This document shows positions 7,541 to 13,992 of a stretch of 17,654 nucleotides of DNA, piece by piece. A program made the position numbers and the translations under genes. Source of the DNA: CALGTL01 sp963579135. GTDB lineage: Bacteria; Chloroflexota; Dehalococcoidia; Lucifugimonadales; Australimonadaceae. The notes below the pieces were generated by a model that worked only from the letters and a program-made list of their open reading frames with translations, was not told the DNA's origin and did not search any database. The DNA lies in NCBI GenBank assembly GCA_963579135.1, contig CAUZFB010000048.1:1-17654 (forward strand). The letters are read 5' to 3'. How positions within the stretch are numbered: the first letter of the stretch is position 1; the number at the start of each line of letters is the position of its first letter.

Positions 7541-8236
7541 ATGGGGAGCGGTGGAATGGGTGTTAGACAGGCCCTCTTGGGCGTCGCAGCACTCCTTTTC
7601 CTCATTGATCTTTACCTCATCTTCCAGTACGCCCCCACCGCATCTGAAGCGCTCGGCGTCCAGGTCCAGCGCATCTTCTACTTCCACGTCCCTAGCGCAT
7701 TGCTCGGCATGATTTCATTCGCCGTGGCAGCCGTCGCCAGCGTGGTCTACCTGACCAAGCGCGGCCGCAAGTGGGACCGTGTCGCCTGGGCCTCAGCCGA
7801 GGTTGGCACCGTTTTCTTTACCGTCGCCATCGCCACCGGCGCCATCTGGGCAAAACCCGTATGGCAGAAATGGTGGGTGTGGGATGTCAACGGCACCCTC
7901 ACCTTCATGCTGTGGCTCGTCTTCATCGGCTACCTCATCGTCCGCTCCTACGCACCCACCGTCGAACGCGGGAGCCGCTGGGCAGCAGTCGTCGCCATCT
8001 TCGGCGCCGCGTCCGTCCCCTTCGTCTACATGGCCGCCGACTGGTGGGAGGGCCTCCACACCGAGCGGATTACGGGCCCTGCCGCCCAAGGCTCGCTAGA
8101 GGGTGAGATGTTCTTCACTTTGATGTTCTCCCTCCTCACGTTCCTCGTTCTATTCATCGCCCTCGTCGCCGAACGCACCGCTCAGCTCGGGATCGAGGAA
8201 AGCATCGAAGAGCTCCGCAGAGAGGTGGCCTCGTGA
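7541..8236 (+). CDS. ccmC: Heme-handling cytochrome c biogenesis protein CcmC
   Basis: CcmC binds periplasmic heme and delivers it to CcmE. The 231-aa protein has six membrane spans and the tryptophan-rich heme-handling WWD motif KPVWQKWWVWDVNG (about 105-118). The two external axial-ligand histidines expected in the family are H49 (FYFHVPSA) and H173 (WWEGLHTE). ATG at 7541 is chosen because GGAGGAG lies at 7528-7534, seven bases before it; ATG at 7556 is an alternative. A short cytoplasmic helix (IEESIEELRREV) follows the last span. The stop overlaps the GTG start of ccmD. CcmF-type proteins share the WWD domain but are far longer, so CcmC is secure. Confidence 0.95.
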   Translation: MGSGGMGVRQALLGVAALLFLIDLYLIFQYAPTASEALGVQVQRIFYFHVPSALLGMISFAVAAVASVVYLTKRGRKWDRVAWASAEVGTVFFTVAIATGAIWAKPVWQKWWVWDVNGTLTFMLWLVFIGYLIVRSYAPTVERGSRWAAVVAIFGAASVPFVYMAADWWEGLHTERITGPAAQGSLEGEMFFTLMFSLLTFLVLFIALVAERTAQLGIEESIEELRREVAS

Positions 8237-8502
8237 AGATCTCCCACATCAGCAAACGCGCGCGCATCGGCATTGGCATCGCCATCCTCGCCATCCTCGC
8301 CCTGCCTGGCACCGCCCTCGCCGCCGCGTCCGCTCAGGACGCCCCTCCTGGCGAAAGCAAGCTCGGGTTCCTTCTCGTTGGCGAGCTCATTGTCTGGGCC
8401 GGATTCTTCGCCTACGCCTTCTACATGAGCCGCAAGACCAACGAAATGCGCCGCGAGATTGACGATCTCCGCGCCCAGCTCAACAAGCCCCCTGTTTCCT
8501 GA
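8233..8502 (+). CDS. ccmD: CcmD-like small membrane protein
   Basis: This 89-aa protein begins at GTG (8233), overlapping the ccmC stop by four bases (GTGA). An N-terminal hydrophobic stretch (about residues 11-32, ending ALPGTALAAASA) looks like a signal peptide or first membrane span. A second span (FLLVGELIVWAGFFAYAFYM, about 51-70) is followed by a basic/acidic amphipathic helix (RREIDDLRAQL), the usual CcmD pattern. CcmD stabilises the CcmC-CcmE interaction. Classical CcmD is shorter and has one span. The stop codon lies within a dispersed-repeat sequence (8494-8530), so the last residues may be remodelled. Identification rests on position and topology, because CcmD proteins are poorly conserved. 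Confidence 0.82.
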   Translation: MKISHISKRARIGIGIAILAILALPGTALAAASAQDAPPGESKLGFLLVGELIVWAGFFAYAFYMSRKTNEMRREIDDLRAQLNKPPVS

Positions 8503-8530
8503 GCGCAGCAAAGTCGAAGTACCTCTCTCT
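8494..8530. repeat. Dispersed repeat copy spanning the ccmD stop
   Basis: The segment has the form TTCCTGAGCGCAGC, then AAAGTCGAAGTACCTCTCTC, matching the TCATTCTGAGCGCAGCGAAG...CTCTC repeat style seen at 1871-1945. The TGA of CTGAGCG is the ccmD stop codon. It marks the left boundary of the cupin island that separates ccmD from ccmE. Confidence 0.5.
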
Positions 8531-8581
8531 CCCCAGAGCGCCGAGCGACCTTCAGTCCAGCGAGCCCATGGCACACGCGCC

Positions 8582-8609
8582 TTGCCTACCAACGAGCCCG
8601 GGGTAGAAT
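8582..8609 (+). promoter_or_regulatory. Promoter of first cupin gene
   Basis: TTGCCT (8582-8587) and TAGAAT (8604-8609) are separated by 16 bp, a sigma-70-like arrangement. The expected transcription start is near 8616, just before AGGAGGAG (8623-8630), which sits eight bases before the ATG at 8639. Confidence 0.6.
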
Positions 8610-8638
8610 GGCGCAACCATTCAGGAGGAGGCACCACT

Positions 8639-9745
8639 ATGGGCGACGAGATCGAATTCAATCCGTATTACGGCGTGTTCCCTTACCACGACTTCGTGAA
8701 GGAAGAAGGCATCCCTGTTCATGAGGCCTATGCCGTCGACTGCAACACCGTGCAGGTCGAGCCATGGGAGCGACTGGGCGGCCTCGGCGCCTACATCCAC
8801 CTGGTAGGCCGCTCAGACTACCTCTCGGCCTACGTCGCCGAAATCCCAGCTGGCAGCCAGCTCAACCCCGAGCAACACATGCATGACGAGCTCATCCACG
8901 TCGTTTCTGGGCGCGGCGCCACCTCCATCGAGGAGCCCGACGGCAGGAAGCACTCGTTCGAGTGGGGTCCAGGCTCGATCTTCGGCATCCCCATGAACGC
9001 CAAGCACCAGATCTTCAACGGTTCTGGCACCGAGCCTGCGCGCCTCGCGGCAGTCACCGATCTGCCGATCATTTTCAACATCTTCCACAAGAAAGACTTC
9101 ATCTACGACAACCCCTTCACTTTCGGCGAGCGCTCTGAAGTCGAGCGCTACTACAACGGCGAGGGCGAGTTCCGCGAGGTCAAGCCCGGACGACACCAGT
9201 GGGAGACCAACTTCGTCCCTGACGTGCGTAGCTTCGAGCTTCCCCCTTGGGCAGCACGGGGCGCTGGCGGTAACAACATCCAGTTCCTGCTCGGCGATTC
9301 CTCCATGCACTGTCACCTGTCCGAGTTCCAGCAGGGCACGTACAAGAAGGCCCACCGCCACAACGCAGGCGCGCACATCTGGTGCGTCACCGGCGAGGGG
9401 TACTCCCTCCTCTGGCGCGAGGGTGAGGATCCCATCGACACAGTCCGAGTGGAATGGAAGCCCGGCACCCTCTACGCGCCCCCCGACGGCCCCACCTATC
9501 ACCAACACTTCAACGTCGCCGATGGCCCCTCGCGTTATCTTGTTTTCGGATTCGGCGGAGCGCGCTATCCCGTGTTGGACACCAAGATGACCAGCTACGA
9601 GAACATGGACAAGACCACCAAGGAAGGTGGGAACCAGATCGAGTACCCCGACGAGGACCCCAAGATCCTGGACCTCTACGAGCGCGAGCTGTCCAAGCGT
9701 AGCCTCAACTCCAAGATGCGCGAGTTCGTCGGCCCCCGCAGCTAG
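8639..9745 (+). CDS. Bicupin-domain protein, paralog 1
   Basis: This 368-aa two-domain cupin has unknown substrate. Domain 1 (about 60-150) carries EQHMHDELIHV (H80, H82, E84, H87) and H123 in NAKHQIFN as likely metal ligands. Domain 2 (about 225-310) carries AHRHNAGAH (H239, H241, H246), GEGYSLLW and YHQHFN (H288, H290). No signal peptide is present, so it is probably cytoplasmic. The frame is open further upstream to 8459, but AGGAGGAG eight bases before ATG 8639, the promoter at 8582-8609, and identical N-termini in the other two paralogs fix the start. It is closest to paralog 3 downstream. Cupins of this type include dioxygenases, isomerases and decarboxylases; none can be chosen here. 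Confidence 0.93.
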   Translation: MGDEIEFNPYYGVFPYHDFVKEEGIPVHEAYAVDCNTVQVEPWERLGGLGAYIHLVGRSDYLSAYVAEIPAGSQLNPEQHMHDELIHVVSGRGATSIEEPDGRKHSFEWGPGSIFGIPMNAKHQIFNGSGTEPARLAAVTDLPIIFNIFHKKDFIYDNPFTFGERSEVERYYNGEGEFREVKPGRHQWETNFVPDVRSFELPPWAARGAGGNNIQFLLGDSSMHCHLSEFQQGTYKKAHRHNAGAHIWCVTGEGYSLLWREGEDPIDTVRVEWKPGTLYAPPDGPTYHQHFNVADGPSRYLVFGFGGARYPVLDTKMTSYENMDKTTKEGGNQIEYPDEDPKILDLYERELSKRSLNSKMREFVGPRS

Positions 9746-9797
9746 CAGGGCGGCGCCCTGCACCCACATGATCGCGGGGGGCCCAGTCCCCCCGCGA
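9745..9797 (+). terminator. Two consecutive hairpins after cupin 1
   Basis: The first hairpin (GCAGGGC 9745-9751, 3-nt loop, GCCCTGC 9755-9761) begins on the last base of the stop codon. The second is a perfect 10-bp stem (9772-9781 with 9788-9797, GC-rich, 6-nt loop). No T-run follows. Together they probably end the cupin 1 transcript, consistent with each cupin having its own promoter. Confidence 0.7.
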
Positions 9798-9898
9798 CAA
9801 GCCCACGTTGATTGTCGATCGCATCCGCCAGGGAATGGGCGAGCTACGAAACCCATGACAGACCCAAGACGTAAATATCCATACGTGAGAGAAGTGTC

Positions 9899-10051
9899 AT
9901 GAATACGAACGACCGGGTCAGGGTCTGCGCCGGAGCAGGAATGCTGTCGCTACCCATCATGATCGCAGCGCTGGCCGCGCTTGAGGTGTAGGAAACCGAC
10001 TTGCGCAAAGGAGCGTTCAAAGCGATCTTCAGGTGCCCCATAGCGAATAAT
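9899..10051 (+). pseudogene. Probable DUF2892 (YgaP-like membrane) remnant
   Basis: ATG at 9899 opens a 30-codon frame, MNTNDRVRVCAGAGMLSLPI and onward, ended by TAG at 9989-9991. In the same frame after the stop comes KGAFKAIFRCPIANNV. These two pieces resemble the start (NTNDxVRLxAG followed by a hydrophobic helix) and the end (SAFTxFCPxA) of small DUF2892 inner-membrane proteins, with the second membrane span missing. I infer a gene broken by an internal deletion and a stop. The resemblance is short and recalled from memory, so confidence is modest. Confidence 0.4.
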
Positions 10052-10399
10052 GTAATGACGATGTACAAGATGCCTCACCCCGATGCGTCCGTCCTCGGGG
10101 GTATCGCCACGTTGCCCAAGCTCAGCCCGATGAACGAGCAGCACGAAAACGCCGCCTACATCTCCGAGATCTCACAGACACTCAAAACCTGGGACATTCC
10201 CGTGCTCGTTTGCTTCTCAGGCAAAGACCTCGCATTCAAGCCAGACGTGGGGCGGGCCATCGCCGCGATGGTCCCCAACGGGCGATTCCATCTCATTGAA
10301 GGCCCCTGGCACTTCTTGCAAGAGGACGCGGGCGAAGAGATCGCCGAGCACATCATCCCTTTCCTCAAAGACGAGGCAAAGTTGATTCAAGCGCAGTAG
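10001..10399 (+). pseudogene. Truncated alpha/beta hydrolase (haloalkane dehalogenase-like) C-terminal fragment
   Basis: The frame from TTG 10001 to 10399 encodes the last third of an alpha/beta hydrolase of the haloalkane dehalogenase-like group. WDIPVLVCFSGKD is the strand carrying the third acid, and FHLIEGPWHFLQEDAGEEIA contains the catalytic His. The nucleophile elbow, oxyanion residues and most of the cap are missing. The hydrolase-like sequence begins near YKMPHPDAS (about 10067), directly after the DUF2892-like piece, so this is a composite of two broken genes. An in-frame TAG lies at 9989-9991. TTG 10001 has no convincing ribosome-binding site. A small expressed protein from an internal ATG is possible, but catalysis is not. 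Confidence 0.7.
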
Positions 10400-10447
10400 C
10401 GACTGCTCAAGGGATGGCTCACTGTTCCGCCTATGACCGCACCCAGG

Positions 10448-10453
10448 TAAACT
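10448..10453 (+). promoter_or_regulatory. Candidate -10 of second cupin gene
   Basis: TAAACT lies 34 bases before the ATG at 10488, the same placement as the -10 boxes of the other two cupin genes. No good -35 is visible (TTCCGC at 10425-10430 is 17 bp upstream). AGGAG at 10472-10476 precedes the start by 11 bases. Confidence 0.4.
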
Positions 10454-10487
10454 CATCACCACACGAAACACAGGAGACTCCACACCC

Positions 10488-11594
10488 ATGGGCGACGAGA
10501 TCGAATTCAATCCGTACTACGGCGTATTCCCCTACCACGACTTCGTGAAGAGCGAAGGCATCCCCGTCGTAGAAGCGTACGCCGTCGATTGCACGACCGT
10601 GCCCGTTGAGCCTTGGGAGCGGCTGGGTGGGCTTGGCACCTACGTCCACCTCACAGGGCGTGGCGACCACGCCTCAGCCTACGTTGTCGAAATTCCCGCT
10701 GGAGGTCAGCTCAAGCCTGAGCAGCACCTATACGACGAGCTCATGTACGTCGTATCCGGTCGTGGCGCCACGGTCATTGAAGACGCCAGCGGCAAGAAGC
10801 AGTCGTTCGAGTGGGGCCGGAACAGTATCTTCGGCATCCCCATGAACGCCAAGCACCAGATATTCAACGGCTCAGGCACCGAGCCTGCCCGCCTGGCAGC
10901 CCTCACCGACCTCCCCATCATCCTGAACATCTTCCACAAGCCCGAGTTCGTCTTCGACAACCCCATGACATTCCCCGAGCGCTCCGACGTAGAGCGCTAC
11001 TACAACGGAGAGGGCGAGTTCCGCGAGGTCAAACCCGGACGCCACCAGTGGGAGACCAACTTCGTCCCCGACGTGACCAGCTTTGAGCTGCCGCCGTGGG
11101 CCGCCCGCGGTGCGGCAGGCAACAATATCCAGTACCTACTCGCTGACTCCTCCATGCACTGCCATATCTCGGAATTCCATCAAGGCACCTACAAGAAGGC
11201 CCACCGCCACAACGCCGGCTATCACATTTGGTGCGCCACCGGCGAGGGCTACTCGCTATTGTGGCTCGAGGGCGAGGACCCCGTGAACACCATCCGTGTC
11301 GACTGGAAGCCAGGCACTCTCTACGCGCCGCCCGACGGCCCCACCTACCACCAGCACTTCAACGTCGCTGACGGCCCCTCGCGCTACCTCGTCTTCGCAT
11401 TCGGTGGCGCCCGCTACCCTGTGCTTGAAACAACCTTCAACGGTCTCGAAGTCATGGATATCTCCGCCAAAGATGGCGGCCACCAGATCGAGTACCAAGA
11501 CGAAAATCCCGCGATTCTCGACCTCTACGAACGCGAGCTCAAGGCCCGAGGCCTCGCCTCCAAGATGCGCCAGTTCGTTCGGCCTGGAACGTAG
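10488..11594 (+). CDS. Bicupin-domain protein, paralog 2 (altered domain 1 metal site)
   Basis: This 368-aa bicupin has the same length as paralog 1 and aligns with it without gaps in the parts compared. In domain 1 the ligand block reads EQHLYDELMYV: positions 82 and 87, His in paralogs 1 and 3, are Tyr, while H80, E84 and H123 (NAKHQIFN) remain. Domain 2 keeps AHRHNAGYH, GEGYSLLW and YHQHFN. So the first site may bind metal differently or not at all, while the second looks intact. Many cupins of this group naturally have HLYDE, so this could instead be the ancestral state. The first 29 bases of the gene are identical to those of both neighbours. It lies downstream of the hydrolase debris with its own upstream promoter-like sequence. 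Substrate unknown. Confidence 0.93.
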   Translation: MGDEIEFNPYYGVFPYHDFVKSEGIPVVEAYAVDCTTVPVEPWERLGGLGTYVHLTGRGDHASAYVVEIPAGGQLKPEQHLYDELMYVVSGRGATVIEDASGKKQSFEWGRNSIFGIPMNAKHQIFNGSGTEPARLAALTDLPIILNIFHKPEFVFDNPMTFPERSDVERYYNGEGEFREVKPGRHQWETNFVPDVTSFELPPWAARGAAGNNIQYLLADSSMHCHISEFHQGTYKKAHRHNAGYHIWCATGEGYSLLWLEGEDPVNTIRVDWKPGTLYAPPDGPTYHQHFNVADGPSRYLVFAFGGARYPVLETTFNGLEVMDISAKDGGHQIEYQDENPAILDLYERELKARGLASKMRQFVRPGT

Positions 11595-11653
11595 GCCGCC
11601 CACGACACGGCCGCAGACGGTTCTCACCGCAGGACACTACGGCCGCGCAACCG

Positions 11654-11682
11654 TTGCACCCGCGTGCCAGTACGGGTAGCCT
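11654..11682 (+). promoter_or_regulatory. Promoter of third cupin gene
   Basis: TTGCAC (11654-11659) and TAGCCT (11677-11682) are separated by 17 bp. GGAGA at 11700-11704 precedes the ATG at 11711 by six bases. This is a good sigma-70-like match and indicates independent transcription of the third cupin. Confidence 0.6.
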
Positions 11683-11710
11683 CTGCCTATCAACTCACCG
11701 GAGATAAACC

Positions 11711-12823
11711 ATGGGCGACGAGATCGAATTCAATCCGTATTACGGCGTATTCCCTTACCACGACTTCGTGAAAGAAGAAGGCATCCCCGTTCACGAGGCG
11801 TATGCCGTCGACTGCAACACGCTGCAGCTTGAGCCTTGGGAGCGGATGGGCGGCCTAGGCGCCTACGTCCACTTGGTCGGACGATCCGACTATCTCTCAG
11901 CCTACGTCGTCGAAATTCCCGCGGGCGGACAGCTCAACCCTGAGCAGCACATGCACGACGAGCTCATCCACGTCATCTCGGGGCGCGGCGCAACTGTCAT
12001 TGAAGAGAGCGATGGCACCAAGCACTCGTTCGAATGGGGACCATCCGCCATTTTCGCCATCCCCATGAACGCCAAACACCAGATCTTCAACGGCTCGGGC
12101 ACCGAGCCTGCACGCCTCGCCGCCGTCACCGATCTCCCCATAATCTTCAACATCTTCCACAAGAAAGAGTTCATCTACGACAACCCCGTCGTTTTCGACG
12201 AGCGGGCCGCCGTGGAGCGCTACTACAACGGCGAAGGTGAGTTCCGCGAGATCAAACCTGGCCGCCACCAGTGGGAAACCAACTTCGTCCCCGACCTCGT
12301 CAACTTCGAGCTCCCTCCCTGGATCGCCCGAGGAGCCGCAGGCAACAACATCCAGTTCCTCCTCGGCGACTCCTCCATGCACTGCCACATCTCGCAGTTC
12401 TTCCAGGGCACTTACAAGAAGGCCCACAAGCACAACGCAGGCGCCCACATCTTCTGCGCCACCGGCGAGGGCTACTCACTCCTGTGGAAGGAAGGCGAGA
12501 ACCCCGTGGACACCGTGCGCGTCGACTGGAAGCCGGGCACGCTCTACGCGCCGCCCGACGGCCCCACCTACCACCAGCACTTCAACGTCTCCGAAGGCCA
12601 ATCACGCTACCTCGTGTTCGACTTCGGCGGCTCCCGCTACCCCGTCCTCGACTCTAAGATGTGGTCGTACGAGAACATGGACAAGTCACAGGCAGAAGGC
12701 GGGATGCAGGTCGAGTACGAAGACGAAGACCCACGCATTCACGAACTCTTCGCAGAAGAACTAACCAAGCGTGGGATCACTTCCCGCATGGGCGACTTCA
12801 TCCCCAACCTCGACTCTCGCTAA
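11711..12823 (+). CDS. Bicupin-domain protein, paralog 3
   Basis: This 370-aa bicupin is more similar to paralog 1 than to paralog 2. Shared features include HMHDELIHV in domain 1, NNIQFLLGD, and the WSYENMDKS region that matches TSYENMDKT of paralog 1. Domain 2 has AHKHNAGAHIF, GEGYSLLW and YHQHFN. Putative metal ligands are therefore complete in both domains. The C-terminus differs from the others (ITSRMGDFIPNL). There is no signal peptide. The gene is followed by a long imperfect hairpin that overlaps the ccmE promoter. Function is unknown; the pattern of 1 and 3 alike with 2 different suggests two duplication events. Confidence 0.93.
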   Translation: MGDEIEFNPYYGVFPYHDFVKEEGIPVHEAYAVDCNTLQLEPWERMGGLGAYVHLVGRSDYLSAYVVEIPAGGQLNPEQHMHDELIHVISGRGATVIEESDGTKHSFEWGPSAIFAIPMNAKHQIFNGSGTEPARLAAVTDLPIIFNIFHKKEFIYDNPVVFDERAAVERYYNGEGEFREIKPGRHQWETNFVPDLVNFELPPWIARGAAGNNIQFLLGDSSMHCHISQFFQGTYKKAHKHNAGAHIFCATGEGYSLLWKEGENPVDTVRVDWKPGTLYAPPDGPTYHQHFNVSEGQSRYLVFDFGGSRYPVLDSKMWSYENMDKSQAEGGMQVEYEDEDPRIHELFAEELTKRGITSRMGDFIPNLDSR

Positions 12824-12852
12824 AGCCCCATGCAACAGCGTCCAGCAGTCAC

Positions 12853-12927
12853 GAACAGCGCGCCCGATCCGATGTGAGCCGACCACACGTAGTTCTCGTG
12901 TCGGCACACGGATCGGGCGCGTTGTTC
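12853..12927 (+). terminator. Long imperfect hairpin ending cupin 3 and overlapping the ccmE promoter
   Basis: The 19-nt outer arms at 12853-12871 and 12909-12927 are complementary except for one position. Inside, TGTG/CACA and GCCGAC-like segments extend the stem with small bulges around a loop near 12890-12896. It begins 29 bases after the cupin 3 stop and has no T-run. The right arm contains the ccmE -35 box (TTGTTC 12922-12927). Confidence 0.75.
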
Positions 12928-12951
12928 AGCTCCCCCCCCTGCCCGTAGAAT
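12922..12951 (+). promoter_or_regulatory. ccmE promoter, predicted leaderless start
   Basis: TTGTTC (12922-12927) and TAGAAT (12946-12951) are spaced by 18 bp. The expected start of transcription, six to nine bases beyond the -10, falls at or just before the ATG at 12960. No Shine-Dalgarno sequence can fit, so translation is predicted to be leaderless unless the second ATG (12972) is used. Confidence 0.55.
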
Positions 12952-12959
12952 GAACAGAT

Positions 12960-13478
12960 ATGGCAACAAGCATGAACTACACCCCGGCCGAGCCCCCGGA
13001 ACACGCGGAAGAAACCACCGGGATCGCCTCCGTCCTCACTGGACGCCGCAAGGCCATCATCCTCGGCTCCATCGCACTCCTTGCGTTTGGCTACTTCGCC
13101 TTCACCGCGTTCCAGGCAGCCACCTCCTTCTACCTCAGTGTCGACGAGTTGGTAGAGCGTGGCCCCGTCGTAGGAGAGACTTACGTCCAGGTCAAAGGCG
13201 CCCTCAAGCCCTACACGTTCAAGCGGGAAAGCGACACCTCATTGGTCGCCCATTTCCAGCTTGAAGAAGGCGGCGCGGTCGTCGACGCCACCTACAACGG
13301 TGTTCTGCCTGACCTGTTCTTCAACCCGCACTCGGAGATCGTCCTTGGCGGCGAATACGGTGCAGATGGTGTCTTGGTCGTCGACCGTGACAGCGTGCTG
13401 ATCAAGTGCCCGTCGAAGTACGAGGCACTGGAAGTCGAAAACCCGATGCAGCCGATTCCCAGCGCGCTGGAAAGCTAA
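12960..13478 (+). CDS. ccmE: Heme chaperone CcmE, cysteine (CXXXY) variant
   Basis: CcmE is the membrane-anchored heme chaperone of cytochrome c maturation System I, receiving heme from CcmC. The 172-aa protein has a cytoplasmic N-terminus, one membrane anchor (about residues 32-52) and a periplasmic OB-fold domain starting at FYLSVDELVERG. Family landmarks are VQVKGALKP and NPHSEIVLGGEY. The heme-attachment motif, HXXXY in enterobacterial CcmE, is here C-P-S-K-Y (C150, Y154; codon 13407-13409). This CXXXY form is known from archaea and some bacteria with the variant System I*, which also lacks CcmH. It sits 4.5 kb from ccmABCD, behind the cupin array. ATG 12960 places the start almost at the predicted transcription start; ATG 12972 is an alternative. 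The stop is followed in frame by a DUF309 sequence. Confidence 0.93.
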   Translation: MATSMNYTPAEPPEHAEETTGIASVLTGRRKAIILGSIALLAFGYFAFTAFQAATSFYLSVDELVERGPVVGETYVQVKGALKPYTFKRESDTSLVAHFQLEEGGAVVDATYNGVLPDLFFNPHSEIVLGGEYGADGVLVVDRDSVLIKCPSKYEALEVENPMQPIPSALES

Positions 13479-13940
13479 GCCGCCCTCCTGGCCTCCCAGC
13501 CACCACCCCAGGAGCACACCAAAGGCCGGCGACAAACGCTCGACGTCCGCTGGCTTGAACATCTAACAGCAGGAGGCGACCCCGGCGACGGCCAGCAACT
13601 CGCGGGGCTAGTCTCGTTCCACAACGGGGTTTCGGAATTCAATCAAGGAAGATTCTTCGACGCACATGAGTCGTTCGAACGTGCGTGGCGTGAAACGCCT
13701 TACCCGGAGCGGCTCCTCAGCCTCGCGCTCTCCAAGCTCGGCGCCGCGTTCGCCCACGCACAGCGTGGCAATCTCACCACCGCCACCAAGATCGTCCGTG
13801 ACGCCCAGCGCTGCCTCGCACCGCTGCCTCCCGCGTACGCCGGAATCGACATCGCGCAGCTACGGGATGGGCTAGCGCCGTGGCTCACATCACCGCAACC
13901 CGGATCGGTGGTGGTTCACTTAACGCCGGTTAACAAATAA
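13479..13940 (+). CDS. DUF309 domain reading frame lacking a standard start codon
   Basis: The frame continues directly from the ccmE TAA (13476-13478) without another stop for 153 codons to TAA at 13938. It encodes a clear DUF309 domain: SEFNQGRFFDAHESFERAWR (the FNxGxFFxAHExxExxWR signature), then LLSLALSKLGAAFAHAQRGN, an all-helical bundle of unknown function. The frame contains no ATG, GTG or TTG before the domain. Possible explanations are a CTG start at 13488, TAA readthrough producing a CcmE-DUF309 fusion, a start lost by mutation or sequence error, or a pseudogene. AGGAGG at 13571-13576 is a perfect ribosome-binding site with no start codon behind it, suggesting a once-normal start near 13583. 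The domain itself shows no frameshift. Exact boundaries of any translated product are unknown. Confidence 0.7.
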   Translation, partial: AALLASQPPPQEHTKGRRQTLDVRWLEHLTAGGDPGDGQQLAGLVSFHNGVSEFNQGRFFDAHESFERAWRETPYPERLLSLALSKLGAAFAHAQRGNLTTATKIVRDAQRCLAPLPPAYAGIDIAQLRDGLAPWLTSPQPGSVVVHLTPVNK

Positions 13941-13992
13941 GCGTCCCGACGTACTGCAGGAACGCTCTGCTCGATCGGTTCCACCCTGCGTC

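Larger units (their letters stand above)
8639..12823 (+). repeat. Tandem array of three bicupin paralogs
   Basis: Three genes of 1107, 1107 and 1113 bases lie in the same orientation. Their first 29 bases are identical, and the first 60 differ at only one position between copies 1 and 3 and two between copies 2 and 3. Further downstream synonymous divergence is evident. The array sits between ccmD and ccmE. Confidence 0.9.

Noticed and set aside
8459..8638. 60-residue N-terminal extension of cupin 1 overlapping ccmD
   Set aside because: The strong AGGAGGAG before ATG 8639, a promoter inside the extension, and exact agreement with the starts of the other two cupins show that translation begins at 8639.
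8813..9856. 347-codon minus-strand open frame opposite cupin 1
   Set aside because: Antisense shadow of a conserved gene; similar shadows recur opposite the other cupin copies (for example 11897-12448), as expected from paralogous codon use.
13666..13875. 69-residue open frame with an ATG inside the DUF309 region
   Set aside because: It is out of frame with the conserved DUF309 sequence and has a Ser/Arg/Pro-rich shadow composition.
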